From Micromonospora kangleipakensis (GTDB taxonomy: Bacteria > Actinomycetota > Actinomycetes > Mycobacteriales > Micromonosporaceae), in assembly GCF_004217615.1 (NCBI RefSeq), contig NZ_SHLD01000001.1, forward strand, positions 2,232,001-2,296,000: a stretch of DNA of 64,000 nt, given 5' to 3'. Below, piece after piece: positions 24,608-33,500 of the stretch. The notes beneath the pieces are model-generated. The model ran no database searches. It worked only from the letters and a program-made list of their open reading frames with translations, and was not told where the DNA came from. Position 1 is the first letter of the stretch, and each line of letters opens with the position of its first letter. Position numbers and translations under genes: made by a program.

Positions 24608-24744
24608 CTGGCGTCTCTCCCTTGATCGGTAGATCCGCCGTTTTTTGTACAGTCCCGGGCCACGCCAATGCTTGTGCTTCACACAGCACGTCACATCCAA
24701 CAGGGCTAGCTCGTCCTTGAAGCAAACAACCACAGAGGAGGCTC

Positions 24745-25095
24745 ATGTTCGCCGCTTACGTCACGGTCACCATCCTCGCCTCGGTCTTCAACGGCATCGC
24801 CGCCGTCACCTACCTGATCGGCCACGACTATCCAAAGGCCCAGGCGGACATGAAGCGCGTGCCACGGTCGTGGGTACCGGTGTTGGGCATGTTGCTGGCG
24901 GCGGGCTCTTTGGGGCTGCTAGCCGGGTTCGCCGTGCCACTGCTGGGGACACTCGCCGCCGCTGGCCTCGTGCTGTACTTCCTCGGCGCGCTCTTTGCGC
25001 ACCTGCGAGTGGGTTCCCGCCAGCTCGTGGGATGGGCCGTGTTCTTCTCCACTGCGGTGGCCGCACTAACCGTGAACCTCGGCTACCACTGGTGA
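24745..25095 (+). CDS. DoxX-like small membrane protein
   Basis: 116 residues with four membrane helices and little else, matching the DoxX_2/DoxX-like family in size and helix spacing (first helix with VFNGIAAVTYL, then RVPRSWVPVLGMLLAAGSLGLLAG). The family's molecular role is uncertain; some relatives form oxidoreductase complexes or reduce quinone-linked stress. AGGAGG nine bases before the ATG makes the start secure. The gene is divergent from the PP2C-like gene and stands alone. Confidence 0.8.
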   Translation: MFAAYVTVTILASVFNGIAAVTYLIGHDYPKAQADMKRVPRSWVPVLGMLLAAGSLGLLAGFAVPLLGTLAAAGLVLYFLGALFAHLRVGSRQLVGWAVFFSTAVAALTVNLGYHW

Positions 25096-25169
25096 TCCGT
25101 GGAGACGGTCGGCACCAGAAATCGAACAGGCGTGCGACTGCTCGGGCTTCCGTGGCTGTACCCGGGACC

Positions 25170-25430
25170 TCGGTGCGCCACGGCACCGCCGACCTCGTCC
25201 ACGCCGAGCGGCAACGCACCCTCGATGCAGCCTGGGCCCCACACCCCGAGCGGTTCACCCGCCGCCCCCGCGCCCCCCCCGGCTGCCGGACCGGGCATGG
25301 ATCAACAAACCCGACACCAGCAACCCCACCGAGCCGACGACGAGATACCCATCGATCACGCCATCAGTAGCGCTATCACCGAGCTAACCCACGATCAACA
25401 ACATGTCTCGCTGGACTTGACAGGTTCCGC
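25170..25430 (+). pseudogene. IS3-family transposase (OrfB) 3' remnant and element end
   Basis: The frame reads VRHGTADLVHAERQRTLDAA, then WAPHPERFTRRP. After a shift in a run of nine Cs (near 25273-25281) it continues AWINKPDTSNPTE. This is the end of an IS3-group integrase. About 40 bases on, TGTCTCGCTGGACTTGACAG resembles the terminal inverted repeat that closes such elements. The rest of the transposase and the other end are absent. Confidence 0.65.
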
Positions 25431-25473
25431 TCGTCGCTTGTGTCCGCGGCAACTTGTCCGGATCGACCTAGAC

Positions 25474-25760
25474 ATGGCGAATCCTTCCGCCCTGCTGGCC
25501 GGCGAGCCCCAGGACACGTTGCCCCTTCCGGGCTATGAAGAGCTGCCAATGCGGGGTCATCTCGTGCAGTTCGCTCTCGCCTACTCCACCAGCGGAGTCA
25601 TCGGACGACCATCGCTTGGCGCGCCCGGGACGAGGGCAAGGCTGCCCTGGAGAGCTTCACGAACCGCTTCGCGGACCACCTGCGGGCCCACCTGCGACAC
25701 CCCATCGACGACGACCCGGCCACGCGCGTCAACCGGCGTGCACAAAGCCGCGATGAGCCG
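25474..25760 (+). pseudogene. Frameshifted hypothetical gene fragment
   Basis: ATG 25474 opens MANPSALLAGEPQDTLPLPG and continues to GVIG near 25605. After a shift it carries on as TTIAWRARDEGKAALESFTN, then DHLRAHLRHP. Both halves have the codon bias of real genes, but no family is recognised. The 3' end runs into the amino-acid ABC operon. Confidence 0.4.
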
Positions 25761-25763
25761 CTG

Positions 25764-26612
25764 TCACAGGTTGTGGCGGTCGTCGGCCGGCAGGCCAGGC
25801 AGCTCCGGTGGCTCGGGGGACTGGTCGGGCTGACCAAGCTGCGCGACATGGGTCGGGTCGAGGACCCGGGAGAGGAACGAGCGGGTCCGTTCGTGCCGCG
25901 GCGCGCCGAGCACCTCCTGCGGCGGCCCCTGCTCGACCACCACGCCGCCGTCCATGAACACGACCCGGTCGGCGACGTCCCGGGCGAACGCCATCTCGTG
26001 GGTGACCACCATCATCGTCATGCCGTCCTCGGCCAGCTTGCGCATGACGGTGAGCACGTCGCCGACCAGTTCCGGATCGAGGGCGGAGGTCGGCTCGTCG
26101 AAGAGCATCAGCTTGGGCTCCATCGACAGCGATCGGGCGATCGCCGCCCGCTGCTGCTGCCCGCCGGAGAGCTGCATCGGGAACGCATCGGCCTTGTCGG
26201 TCAGGCCGACCCGCTCCAGGTTGTCCCGCGCGATCCGCTCGGCCTCGGCGCGGCCCCGCCGGAGTACCCGGCGCTGGGCGATGGTGAGGTTGTTCAGCAC
26301 GGTCAGATGCGGGAAGAGGTTGAACGACTGGAAGACCATGCCGATGCCGCGGCGTACCGAGTCGATCTCGACATCCGGGTCGGTCATCTCGATCCCGTTC
26401 ACCCAGATCTTGCCGGCGGTCGGCTCCTCCAGCAGGTTGACGCACCGCAGCAGCGTCGATTTGCCGGACCCGGACGGCCCGATGACACAGACCACCTCGC
26501 CGTGGCCGACCTCGAAGTCGATGCCCTTGAGCACTTCGAGCGGCCCGAAGGACTTGTGCAGGTCGCGGATCTCGACGGCGGGCCGGGGTTGCGTAGTCGT
26601 CATGTGGGTCAC
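25764..26612 (-). CDS. Polar amino acid ABC transporter ATP-binding protein
   Basis: 282 residues from GTG 26612 (ATG 26603 is an alternative). Walker A is GPSGSGKST, the signature is [10 protein letters not shown], Walker B is [14 protein letters not shown] and the switch is VTHEM. This set, with the EVVCVIG lead-in, is that of the GlnQ/GluA family of amino-acid importers. A Pro-rich 25-residue C-terminal tail extends past the usual end. The GTG overlaps the TGA of the permease gene (GTGA), so the two are coupled. It drives uptake by the permease and binding protein encoded upstream. Confidence 0.92.
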   Translation of the reverse strand: MTHMTTTQPRPAVEIRDLHKSFGPLEVLKGIDFEVGHGEVVCVIGPSGSGKSTLLRCVNLLEEPTAGKIWVNGIEMTDPDVEIDSVRRGIGMVFQSFNLFPHLTVLNNLTIAQRRVLRRGRAEAERIARDNLERVGLTDKADAFPMQLSGGQQQRAAIARSLSMEPKLMLFDEPTSALDPELVGDVLTVMRKLAEDGMTMMVVTHEMAFARDVADRVVFMDGGVVVEQGPPQEVLGAPRHERTRSFLSRVLDPTHVAQLGQPDQSPEPPELPGLPADDRHNL

Positions 26613-27403
26613 CGAGCCTTGGCGTAGCGGAGTTCGAGGCGTCGTACCACCTGGGAGAGAGGCAGGGTGATCGCCAGGTAGGTGAGGCCGGCCACCAGCA
26701 GCGGGGTGGCGTTCACCCGGTCGTTCAGCGTGTCCCGACCGAACTTGGTGACCTCGATGGTCTGTGCCGTCACGCCGAGCACGTAGGCGAGCGACGAGTC
26801 CTTGGTGAGCAGGATGAGTTCGTTCGTCAGCGGCGGGATCACGATCCGGAACGCCTGCGGGATGACGATGGTGCGCATCGCGGTGAAGTGCGACATGCCG
26901 AGGGTGCGCGCCGCCTCCATCTGTCCCTTCGGCACGGCCTGGATGCCGGCCCGGATGGTCTCGGCCATGTACGCCGCGGCGGTCAACCCGAGACCGATCG
27001 CGATCGAACCGAACACGCCGCCCGGGATCTCCCGCTCCGGGAAGGCGATGGGAATGCCGTACCCGACGAGGAAGAGCACCAGCAGCGCGGGCAGACCCCG
27101 GAACAGCTCGATGTACGCCGTCGCCAACCAGCGGTACGGAGCCACCCGGGACAGCCGCATCAGCGCGAGGATGGTGCCGAACACGAGGCCGAAGGCGAAC
27201 GCACCCAGCGTGTAGAGGATCGTGTTGCGCAGCGCGACGGTGATGATCGTCGGGAACATCGACTCGATGATGTCGACGCGGAAGAACGCGTCTCTCAGCC
27301 TGCCCCAGTCCGCGGCGAAGATCACCACGGCGATGATGGCGATGAAGGCCAGGTACTGGAGCCAGAGGGACAGCCGCTCTCGCTGGCGGCGTCGCAGCTT
27401 CAC
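26609..27403 (-). CDS. Polar amino acid ABC transporter permease
   Basis: 264 residues with five to six membrane helices. The conserved EAA loop is visible near residue 165 ([22 protein letters not shown]), the surface that docks the ATPase. The family imports glutamate, glutamine, arginine or related amino acids. Only one permease gene is present, so it probably works as a homodimer, unlike the GluC/GluD pair of corynebacteria. The gene lies between the binding-protein and ATPase genes and overlaps the latter by four bases. Confidence 0.93.
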   Translation of the reverse strand: MKLRRRQRERLSLWLQYLAFIAIIAVVIFAADWGRLRDAFFRVDIIESMFPTIITVALRNTILYTLGAFAFGLVFGTILALMRLSRVAPYRWLATAYIELFRGLPALLVLFLVGYGIPIAFPEREIPGGVFGSIAIGLGLTAAAYMAETIRAGIQAVPKGQMEAARTLGMSHFTAMRTIVIPQAFRIVIPPLTNELILLTKDSSLAYVLGVTAQTIEVTKFGRDTLNDRVNATPLLVAGLTYLAITLPLSQVVRRLELRYAKAR

Positions 27404-27485
27404 GGTTCGAGACGCTCCTTGCCTACGGGGAGGTTGCGTACGCGGAGGGCGCGCTCGGCGCGCGCCCTCCCACCACGAGCTTCAA

Positions 27486-28304
27486 TCAGGAGTTCGGCTG
27501 CTTGCCGATCCACTTCTCGTAGATCTTGTCGTAGGTGCCGTCCTGCTTGGCCTTGGCCAGCACCTCGTTGATCTTCTTGAGCAGTTCCGGGTTGCTGTCC
27601 TTCTTCACCGAGAACCCGTACTGCTCGCCGGTGTCGAACTCGGCGGTCACCTCGAACCCGCCCGGGTGCTCCTTGATGTACTCGGTCCAGACCGGCAGGT
27701 CGTTGACGGCGGCCTCGATCTGGCCGTTGGCGAGGGCCTGCTGCAGGGCGGCGAGATCCTCGAACTCGACGAGCTGCAGGCCCTTCTCCTTCTCGAACTT
27801 CCGGGCGTAGTCACGGCCCGTGGTCGCGGCCTGGACGCCGAGCTTCTTGCCCTTGAGGTCGTCGAGCGACTTGTACGGCTTGCCGGTCTTGACCAACATC
27901 GCCTGGGTCGCGTCGAAGTACGGATCGGAGAAGTTCATCACCTTCTGCCGTTCCTCGGTGATCGTCATGCCGGCGGCGGCCGCGTCGCACTTGCCCGTGT
28001 TCAGATCCTGGCCGGACTTGATGCCCTCGAACGGCGTGTCGACGATCGTCTGCTCGACGCCCAGATCCTTGGCGACCAGGTCCATCACGTCGACGTCGAA
28101 CCCGATCACCTTGCCGCTGGCATCCTTCGACTGGAAGGGCGCGTACGGCAGGTGGGTGCAGACGGTCAGCTTGCCCTTCTCGATGAGCTTGACCCCGTTC
28201 GCCTGGACCTCGCTCTCGTCCTTCTTGGCGCATCCCGCGCTCACCGCGAGGGCGGCGATCGCCACGACGAGGCCAGCCTTGCGGACTGCGCTATCGAACC
28301 TCAC
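27486..28304 (-). CDS. Amino acid ABC transporter substrate-binding lipoprotein
   Basis: 272 residues from GTG 28304, supported by GGAGGGACACAGCC just before it; an upstream ATG has no such site. The lipobox is VSAGC. The mature protein is a two-lobed SBP_bac_3 domain: KLTVCTHLPYAPF at the start, GFDVDVMDLVAKDLGV, then NFSDPYFDATQAML and GVQAATTG, the last forming the ligand hinge region. It captures a polar amino acid outside the cell and delivers it to the permease encoded 82 bp downstream. It is the first gene of the operon, and its promoter should lie in 28305-28450. Confidence 0.93.
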   Translation of the reverse strand: MRFDSAVRKAGLVVAIAALAVSAGCAKKDESEVQANGVKLIEKGKLTVCTHLPYAPFQSKDASGKVIGFDVDVMDLVAKDLGVEQTIVDTPFEGIKSGQDLNTGKCDAAAAGMTITEERQKVMNFSDPYFDATQAMLVKTGKPYKSLDDLKGKKLGVQAATTGRDYARKFEKEKGLQLVEFEDLAALQQALANGQIEAAVNDLPVWTEYIKEHPGGFEVTAEFDTGEQYGFSVKKDSNPELLKKINEVLAKAKQDGTYDKIYEKWIGKQPNS

Positions 28305-29270
28305 GGCTGTGTCCCTCCGATTCGGCCCCCTTATGACGGGCAGCCAGGGTTGGTGCAAAGACGGTGTGACAGGCGACGCTACCTGATCTGACGAGCCGTA
28401 CCTAGATCACGCCGGGTCGTTGAGTCGATGCTGTGACCGTCACGGTCGGTAAACCCGACACTCGGCAAGCAATCGGACGCGGTCTTCGGAGGAGCAGACC
28501 GTGACCAGCGGCGGACCTCTGTCCGCGTCAACCCGTCCGGCCGTGGGTGGCGCAGACGCCGCGCACTCACCGTTGCCGGTGCCACTCTCGCCGCGACTGC
28601 CGTTCGGCTGGGTGGCCTCCCGCGCTCCCGCCGGCTATCGGGCCAGATGTCGCGCCGTCCCAGCCGACCCCACGCGGTTCCACGGTGGGGCCGTATGACC
28701 CGTTGTGTCCGGCTCGGGCGGTCAGGCCTGATCCCTGCGCCGGCCAGGGCGGGCCGGACCCCGTCGTGGGCGGGTCCGCGCGTCGGTGCCGGGTTCGGGC
28801 GTCGGGCAATTCCTCGGTACGGGTTCCGCTTCGCCTCCGCCCGCGTGTTCGGTGCTCGATGGGTGTGTCGGCTGCATGTCGCCGATGTGGCGGTGTCCCG
28901 GGGGCGCGGATACCGTCAGGTCGGCGTTGGTGCCGGCTGTCCGGTTCGGCTGACCGGCGACTTGCCGCGTGGGCCGGATGCCCGGTTCGGGGTGTGACCG
29001 GCGGCATCCCCGGGCCGGAATCGTGGCGGGGGCGGGGTCGTTACATCTGGCGTACGACCGAGTACCTGGCCCGCTCGAGGGGCCGGACAGGCCCCGGGAA
29101 TGATGGTGGCCTGCCGGTCGTTACACATGGTCCCGGCGCCGCGAAGAGGCCCCCGCCCCGCGGTCGAACCGGGCAGAGACTTTCCCCCCTTGTACGTGTC
29201 AGCGCCTGACGGTGCTTGCGCATGTCCCGGCCCCCACCGGGTGTGCGCCAACCCCCCAAGGAGCTTTCCC
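28305..29270. other. Long gene-poor spacer with a third MGRRDIW fragment
   Basis: Nearly 1 kb with no supportable gene. Near 28690-28640 on the minus strand, TGGGACGGCGCGACATCTGG and the bases before it resemble the start of the small-protein family at 12407 and 19023, so this is a third relic. The right half (29000-29270) is the upstream region of the secreted lysozyme-like gene and holds a repeated GGTCGTTACA element. I found no recognised riboswitch in it. Confidence 0.45.
29036..29130 (+). promoter_or_regulatory. Two GGTCGTTACA repeats upstream of the lysozyme-like gene
   Basis: GGTCGTTACATCTGG (29036-29050) and GGTCGTTACACATGG (29116-29130) agree at 13 of 15 positions and are 80 bp apart, in the same orientation, 140-235 bp before the start codon. 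The reverse complement TGTAACGACC contains GTAAC, a motif reported in MtrA-type cell-wall regulation, so a response-regulator site is possible. Confidence 0.4.
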
Positions 29271-29855
29271 ATGAACACGATGCTGCGTAAGAGCGTGCTC
29301 GGTATTGCTGGTCTGGCGTTCGCCGGTGGTCTGGCCGCCGGTCCGCTGAACCACCACGACGCCACCCCGACCAGCGCGATGACCCCGGCCGCCGTGCAGG
29401 CCGACAAGCCCGACATGGGCAAGCTGATCCCGCACGGTGTGCAGGGCGAGCAGTCGAAGATCTCCCTGAACGATGAGCAGACCGGCAACGCGAAGGCGAT
29501 CATCGCCGCGACGAAGAAGGCGGGTCTGCCGGAGCGGGCCGCGGTGATCTCGATCGCCACGAGCCTGCAGGAGTCGAAGCTGGAGAACCTGGGTCACCTG
29601 GGTGACCGCAACGACCACGACTCGCTGGGCCTGTTCCAGCAGCGGCCGTCCTCGGGTTGGGGTACGCCGGAGCAGATCACCGACCCCGAGTACGCGACCC
29701 TGGCGTTCCTGAAGGGTCTGAAGCAGGTCGACGGGTGGCAGGACATGCCGCTGACCGAGGCCGCGCAGACGGTGCAGGTGTCGGCCTACCCGGACGCCTA
29801 CGCCCAGTGGGAGAAGCAGGCCGCCCACATCGTCGCCCAGCACTGGAACAGCTGA
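29271..29855 (+). CDS. Secreted lysozyme-like/transglycosylase-fold protein
   Basis: 194 residues from ATG 29271 with AAGGAG upstream. A short signal peptide (LGIAGLAFAGGLAAG) is followed by an acidic linker. From about residue 80 there is a lysozyme-like helical domain: IIAATKKAGLPERAAVISIA, ATSLQESKLENL with a Glu in the catalytic position, and DSLGLFQQRPSSGWG, the segment that shapes the sugar-binding cleft. The family is common in actinomycetes and probably cleaves or binds peptidoglycan during growth. The Glu in SLQESKL is the likely catalytic acid (inferred). A 20-bp hairpin just after the stop suggests a single-gene, highly expressed transcript. Confidence 0.82.
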   Translation: MNTMLRKSVLGIAGLAFAGGLAAGPLNHHDATPTSAMTPAAVQADKPDMGKLIPHGVQGEQSKISLNDEQTGNAKAIIAATKKAGLPERAAVISIATSLQESKLENLGHLGDRNDHDSLGLFQQRPSSGWGTPEQITDPEYATLAFLKGLKQVDGWQDMPLTEAAQTVQVSAYPDAYAQWEKQAAHIVAQHWNS

Positions 29856-29868
29856 CCCATAAAGCAAC

Positions 29869-29914
29869 ACGCCGCTGGCCGGCACCCCAAGACAGGGGTG
29901 CCGGCCAGCGGCGT
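29869..29914 (+). terminator. Very strong hairpin terminator
   Basis: A perfect 20-bp stem (29869-29888 with 29895-29914) with loop AAGACA lies 14 bp after the stop of the lysozyme-like gene. It separates that gene from the EACC1-caspase locus. Confidence 0.9.
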
Positions 29915-30086
29915 ATTCAGCTTCGGGCGACCCGCCATCATGGAGACCCTCAGACGTGGGCCACCCGGCGGTCGATTGTCCCGGTTCGCCGTAACGCCCA
30001 TTCTGCGGGTGCCCCCGGTCCAGGTGGAACCGGGGCACCCGCGTCCGTGGTGTTGAATGTAGACAGTCTGCTGCCGGAGGTGTGCT

Positions 30087-30530
30087 GTGCCCGAACTCTC
30101 CCTGCTGATCGAGCCGTCCGCGCCGTTGCCCGACGACCGGGTCGAGGCGCTCGCCACCGGGCTCGCCGAGGACCTGCGCACGGTCCGAGGGTTGCAGATC
30201 GGGTACGCGCAGTCGCCGGCCACCACGCACGGCAAGTCGCCGCAGGCCTGGGAGCTGGGGATGCTCGCCGTCGGCGGGCTCTTCTCCGCCACCACGATGC
30301 AGGCGATCGCCCGGATCGCGGTCGCGTACGCGGACCGGGTCCGGGCGCGCTCGATCCGGCTCCGCAGCGGCGACAACGAGCTGGTCGTGACCGGGTCGAC
30401 CCGGGTGGACCCGCAGCTCGTCGAGCAGCTGGCCCGGCTGCTGGCCGTACCCGCGACGACCGATCCTTCGGCGGGCGCCGCGCTGCCCGCGGCGCCCGGG
30501 AACCGCGGGGGCACCCCCACCGGGAGCTGA
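30087..30530 (+). CDS. Effector-associated constant component EACC1
   Basis: 147 residues from a GTG start with CGGAGG about ten bases upstream. The pattern is that of the EACC1 family: a short beta strand (LSLLIEP), a helix (DRVEALATGLAEDL), another strand with QIGYA, a segment with a hydrophobic helix (GMLAVGGLFSATTMQAIARI), then SIRLRSGDNELVVTGST. A disordered Ala/Pro tail ends it. EACC1 proteins are invariant partners of variable effectors such as caspases or trypsin-like proteases in NTP-dependent conflict systems. Their biochemistry is unknown. The stop lies three bases before the caspase-FtsK gene, so the two are made together. Confidence 0.8.
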   Translation: MPELSLLIEPSAPLPDDRVEALATGLAEDLRTVRGLQIGYAQSPATTHGKSPQAWELGMLAVGGLFSATTMQAIARIAVAYADRVRARSIRLRSGDNELVVTGSTRVDPQLVEQLARLLAVPATTDPSAGAALPAAPGNRGGTPTGS

Positions 30531-30533
30531 GGC

Positions 30534-33500
30534 GTGGGACAGCGACGGGCGCTGCTGATCGCCAACGACCGGTACATCGACGACTCGCTGGCGGACCTCT
30601 ACGCTCCGCGGGAGGAGGCGCGGGACCTGCTGAGCCTGCTGGCCGACGCGGACGTCGGCGCCTTCGACCAGACCGTGCTGCTGGAGAACGAGTCGAAGAG
30701 CTCCATCGAGCGGGCGATCGAGTCGATGCTCCGGGCGGCCGGCCCGGAGGACCTCGTCCTGCTCTACTTCAGCGGGCACGGTGTCCGCACCAGCAAGCGG
30801 GGCCGGTTGCACCTGGCGGTGGCCAACACCGAGCTGGACCACCTCTCGTCGACCGCCATCTCCGCCTCCTTCGTCCGGGAACTGCTCGACGAGTCGGACG
30901 CGGCCAGCTCGGTCATCCTGCTCGACTGCTGCTACAGCGGGGCGTTCGAGGGGCACGGCCTGAAGACCACCGACGACCTCGCCATCGACGGCGAGCTGAA
31001 GACCGGCTACGGCCGGTACGTCATCACCGCGACCAACTCCGTGGAGCGGGCCGACGACGGGCGCCCGGCCTCCGACACCGAGCCCCGGCTGCGGTCGGCC
31101 TTCACTGAGACGATCATCCAGGGGCTGAGCACCGGCGCCGCGGACATCAGCGGCCAGGGCCGGATCACCCCGGACGACCTCTGGCGGTACGTGCACCTGG
31201 AGCTGCCCAAGCGGTCGGCGCAGACGCCGTGCCAGTTCGGCAGCGCGAGCGACGAGATCCACATCGCCCTCTCCCGGGACGGGCACCACCGCCACCGGCA
31301 CCGTCGGGACCAGCGGGATCCCCGCCTCGGCGACCTGCTCGGGCCGCTGGAGCCGACCGGCGAGGTGAAGCTCTGCGCCACGGCCTGGCGGCGGCGCGGC
31401 CTGCTCAAGGTGCCGGTCGGTCAGGCGCAGCGGATCGACCAGCCCGCCGGGGAGCCGGTCTGGCTGGACCTGGCCTCCTCCGAGGGGCACCTGCTGGTCA
31501 TCGGCGGGGCCGGCACCGGCAAGACCACCCTGCTGCGCACCATCATCGGCGGGCTGGCGCTCACCCACTCCGCCGACGAGGTGGCGTTCAACTGCCTGGA
31601 GTCCGGCGGGAACTGGCTCGGGCCGATGCGGCGGCTCCCGCACGTGCGTGAGGTGCGCGGCGACGACGAGGTGGGCGACGTCAGCAAGCTCCTCGACCGG
31701 CTGGAGCAGGACGTCCTCGACCGCAAGCAGCTCTTCCGCCACCACGAGCTGGAGTCGCCGGCGAGCCTGCGGGCCCGGCGGGCCGACCTCGACGCCGGGC
31801 CCTGCCCGGACGTCTTCCTGGTCGTCGACCGCTGGCAGGACTTCGCCAACCTGCTGCCCGACTTCACCCCGCGCGTGGTCGACCTGGCCAACAAGGGCCT
31901 CGGGTACGGGTTCCACGTCGTCATCGCGGAGCGCAGCTGGCGGGCCATCCCGGAGGAGCTGCGGGAACTGCCGCAGACCCGGATCGAGACGCGGTTGTCA
32001 AAGCCGCACGAGTCGCTGATCAACCCGGACCAGGCGGCGCGCCTGCCGCTCAACCTGCCCGGCTGGGCCATCCACGGGCGGCGTACCTTCCGCATCGCGC
32101 TGCCGGATTTGTCGGCCGGCGACGCCGAGGGCGAGGCGGAGATCGAGGCCGGCGTGCCGGACAGCGGCGGGGTGATGGTGTCGGTGATCGCCGAGGCCTG
32201 GGGGACGGCCTCGGCGGGGACGACGCCCACCACCGGTCCCACCCCGGACGCGGAGCAGCCGGACGAGACCCTGCTCGTCCTCGGTGTGCCGGACCGGGCG
32301 GCGCTGTGGCACTTCGAGGGACGGCGTACGCCGCTCGGGCCGGACCACCTGCGGGTGCCCGTCGGTCTCGACAACTGGGGGCGCCCGCTGCTGCTCGACC
32401 TGAAGGAGTCGGCCCAGGACGGGATGGGCCCGCACGGCCTGCTGGTGGGGGCGACCGGGTCCGGCAAGAGCGAGCTGCTGCGGACGATCGTGCTGGCGCT
32501 CGCGGCGGCCCATTCCCCCGACGAGCTCAACCTCGTGCTGATCGACTTCAAGGGCGGCGCGACGTTCGGCCCGCTGGCCGAGCTGCCCCACGTGAGCGCG
32601 TTGATCACCAACCTCGCCGACGACCTGGCGCTGATCGACCGGCTGGCGGACGCGCTGACCAGTGAGCTGCTCCGCCGGCAGGAGGTGCTCCGCGCCGCCG
32701 GCAACCACGCCAGCCGCTGGGACTACGAGCGGGCCCGGGCGGCCGGCGCCGAGCTGCCCTCGCTGCCCACGATGCTGGTGATCTGCGACGAGTTCTCCGA
32801 GCTGCTCACGGCGCGCCCCGAGTTCATCGACGTCTTCGTCCAGCTGGCCCGGGTCGGCCGGTCCCTCGGGGTGCACCTGCTGCTGGCCAGCCAGCGGCTC
32901 GAGGAGGGGCGGCTGCGGGGCCTGGAGAGCCACCTGTCGTACCGGATCGGCCTGCGGACCTTCTCCGCGATGGAGAGCCGGGTCGTGCTCGGCGTGCCGG
33001 ACGCGTACGAGTTGCCGAGAGCGCCCGGCCACGGCTACCTGAAGGCGGGTACGACGATGACCCGCTTCCGCGCCTCGTACGTCTCGGGGCCGCCGGTGGC
33101 GGACGGCGCCGCCGTCCCGCCGGAGGTGGTCGGGCGCAGCCCGCTCGACATCGTGGTGGAGCGGCTGCGCGGCCGGGGGAGCCGGGCCCACCAGATCTGG
33201 GTGCCGCCGCTGGCCGAACCGTCCACCCTGGACGAACTTCTCCCGCCGCTGACGCGGGACCCGGTCCGGGGCCTCACGGTCGCCCGGGACCGGCGGCTGC
33301 TGACCGCGACCGTCGGCCTGGCCGACGTGCCCAAGGAACAGCGCCGCGAGCCGCTGCGCCTGGAGCTGGGCGGGGGCGGCGGCAACGTCGGCGTGGTGGG
33401 CGCGCCGCTCTCCGGCAAGAGCATCGTGCTCCGCTCGATCGTGGCCTCGCTGGCGCTGACGCACACCCCGCGGGAGGTGCAGTTCTTCTGCCTCGACCTG

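Noticed and set aside
29000..29270. A c-di-AMP (ydaO) riboswitch before the secreted lysozyme-like gene
   Set aside because: This gene class often has one, so I looked, but the hallmark GAACCCG/CAGCTAAC segments are absent. Only two GGTCGTTACA repeats were found.
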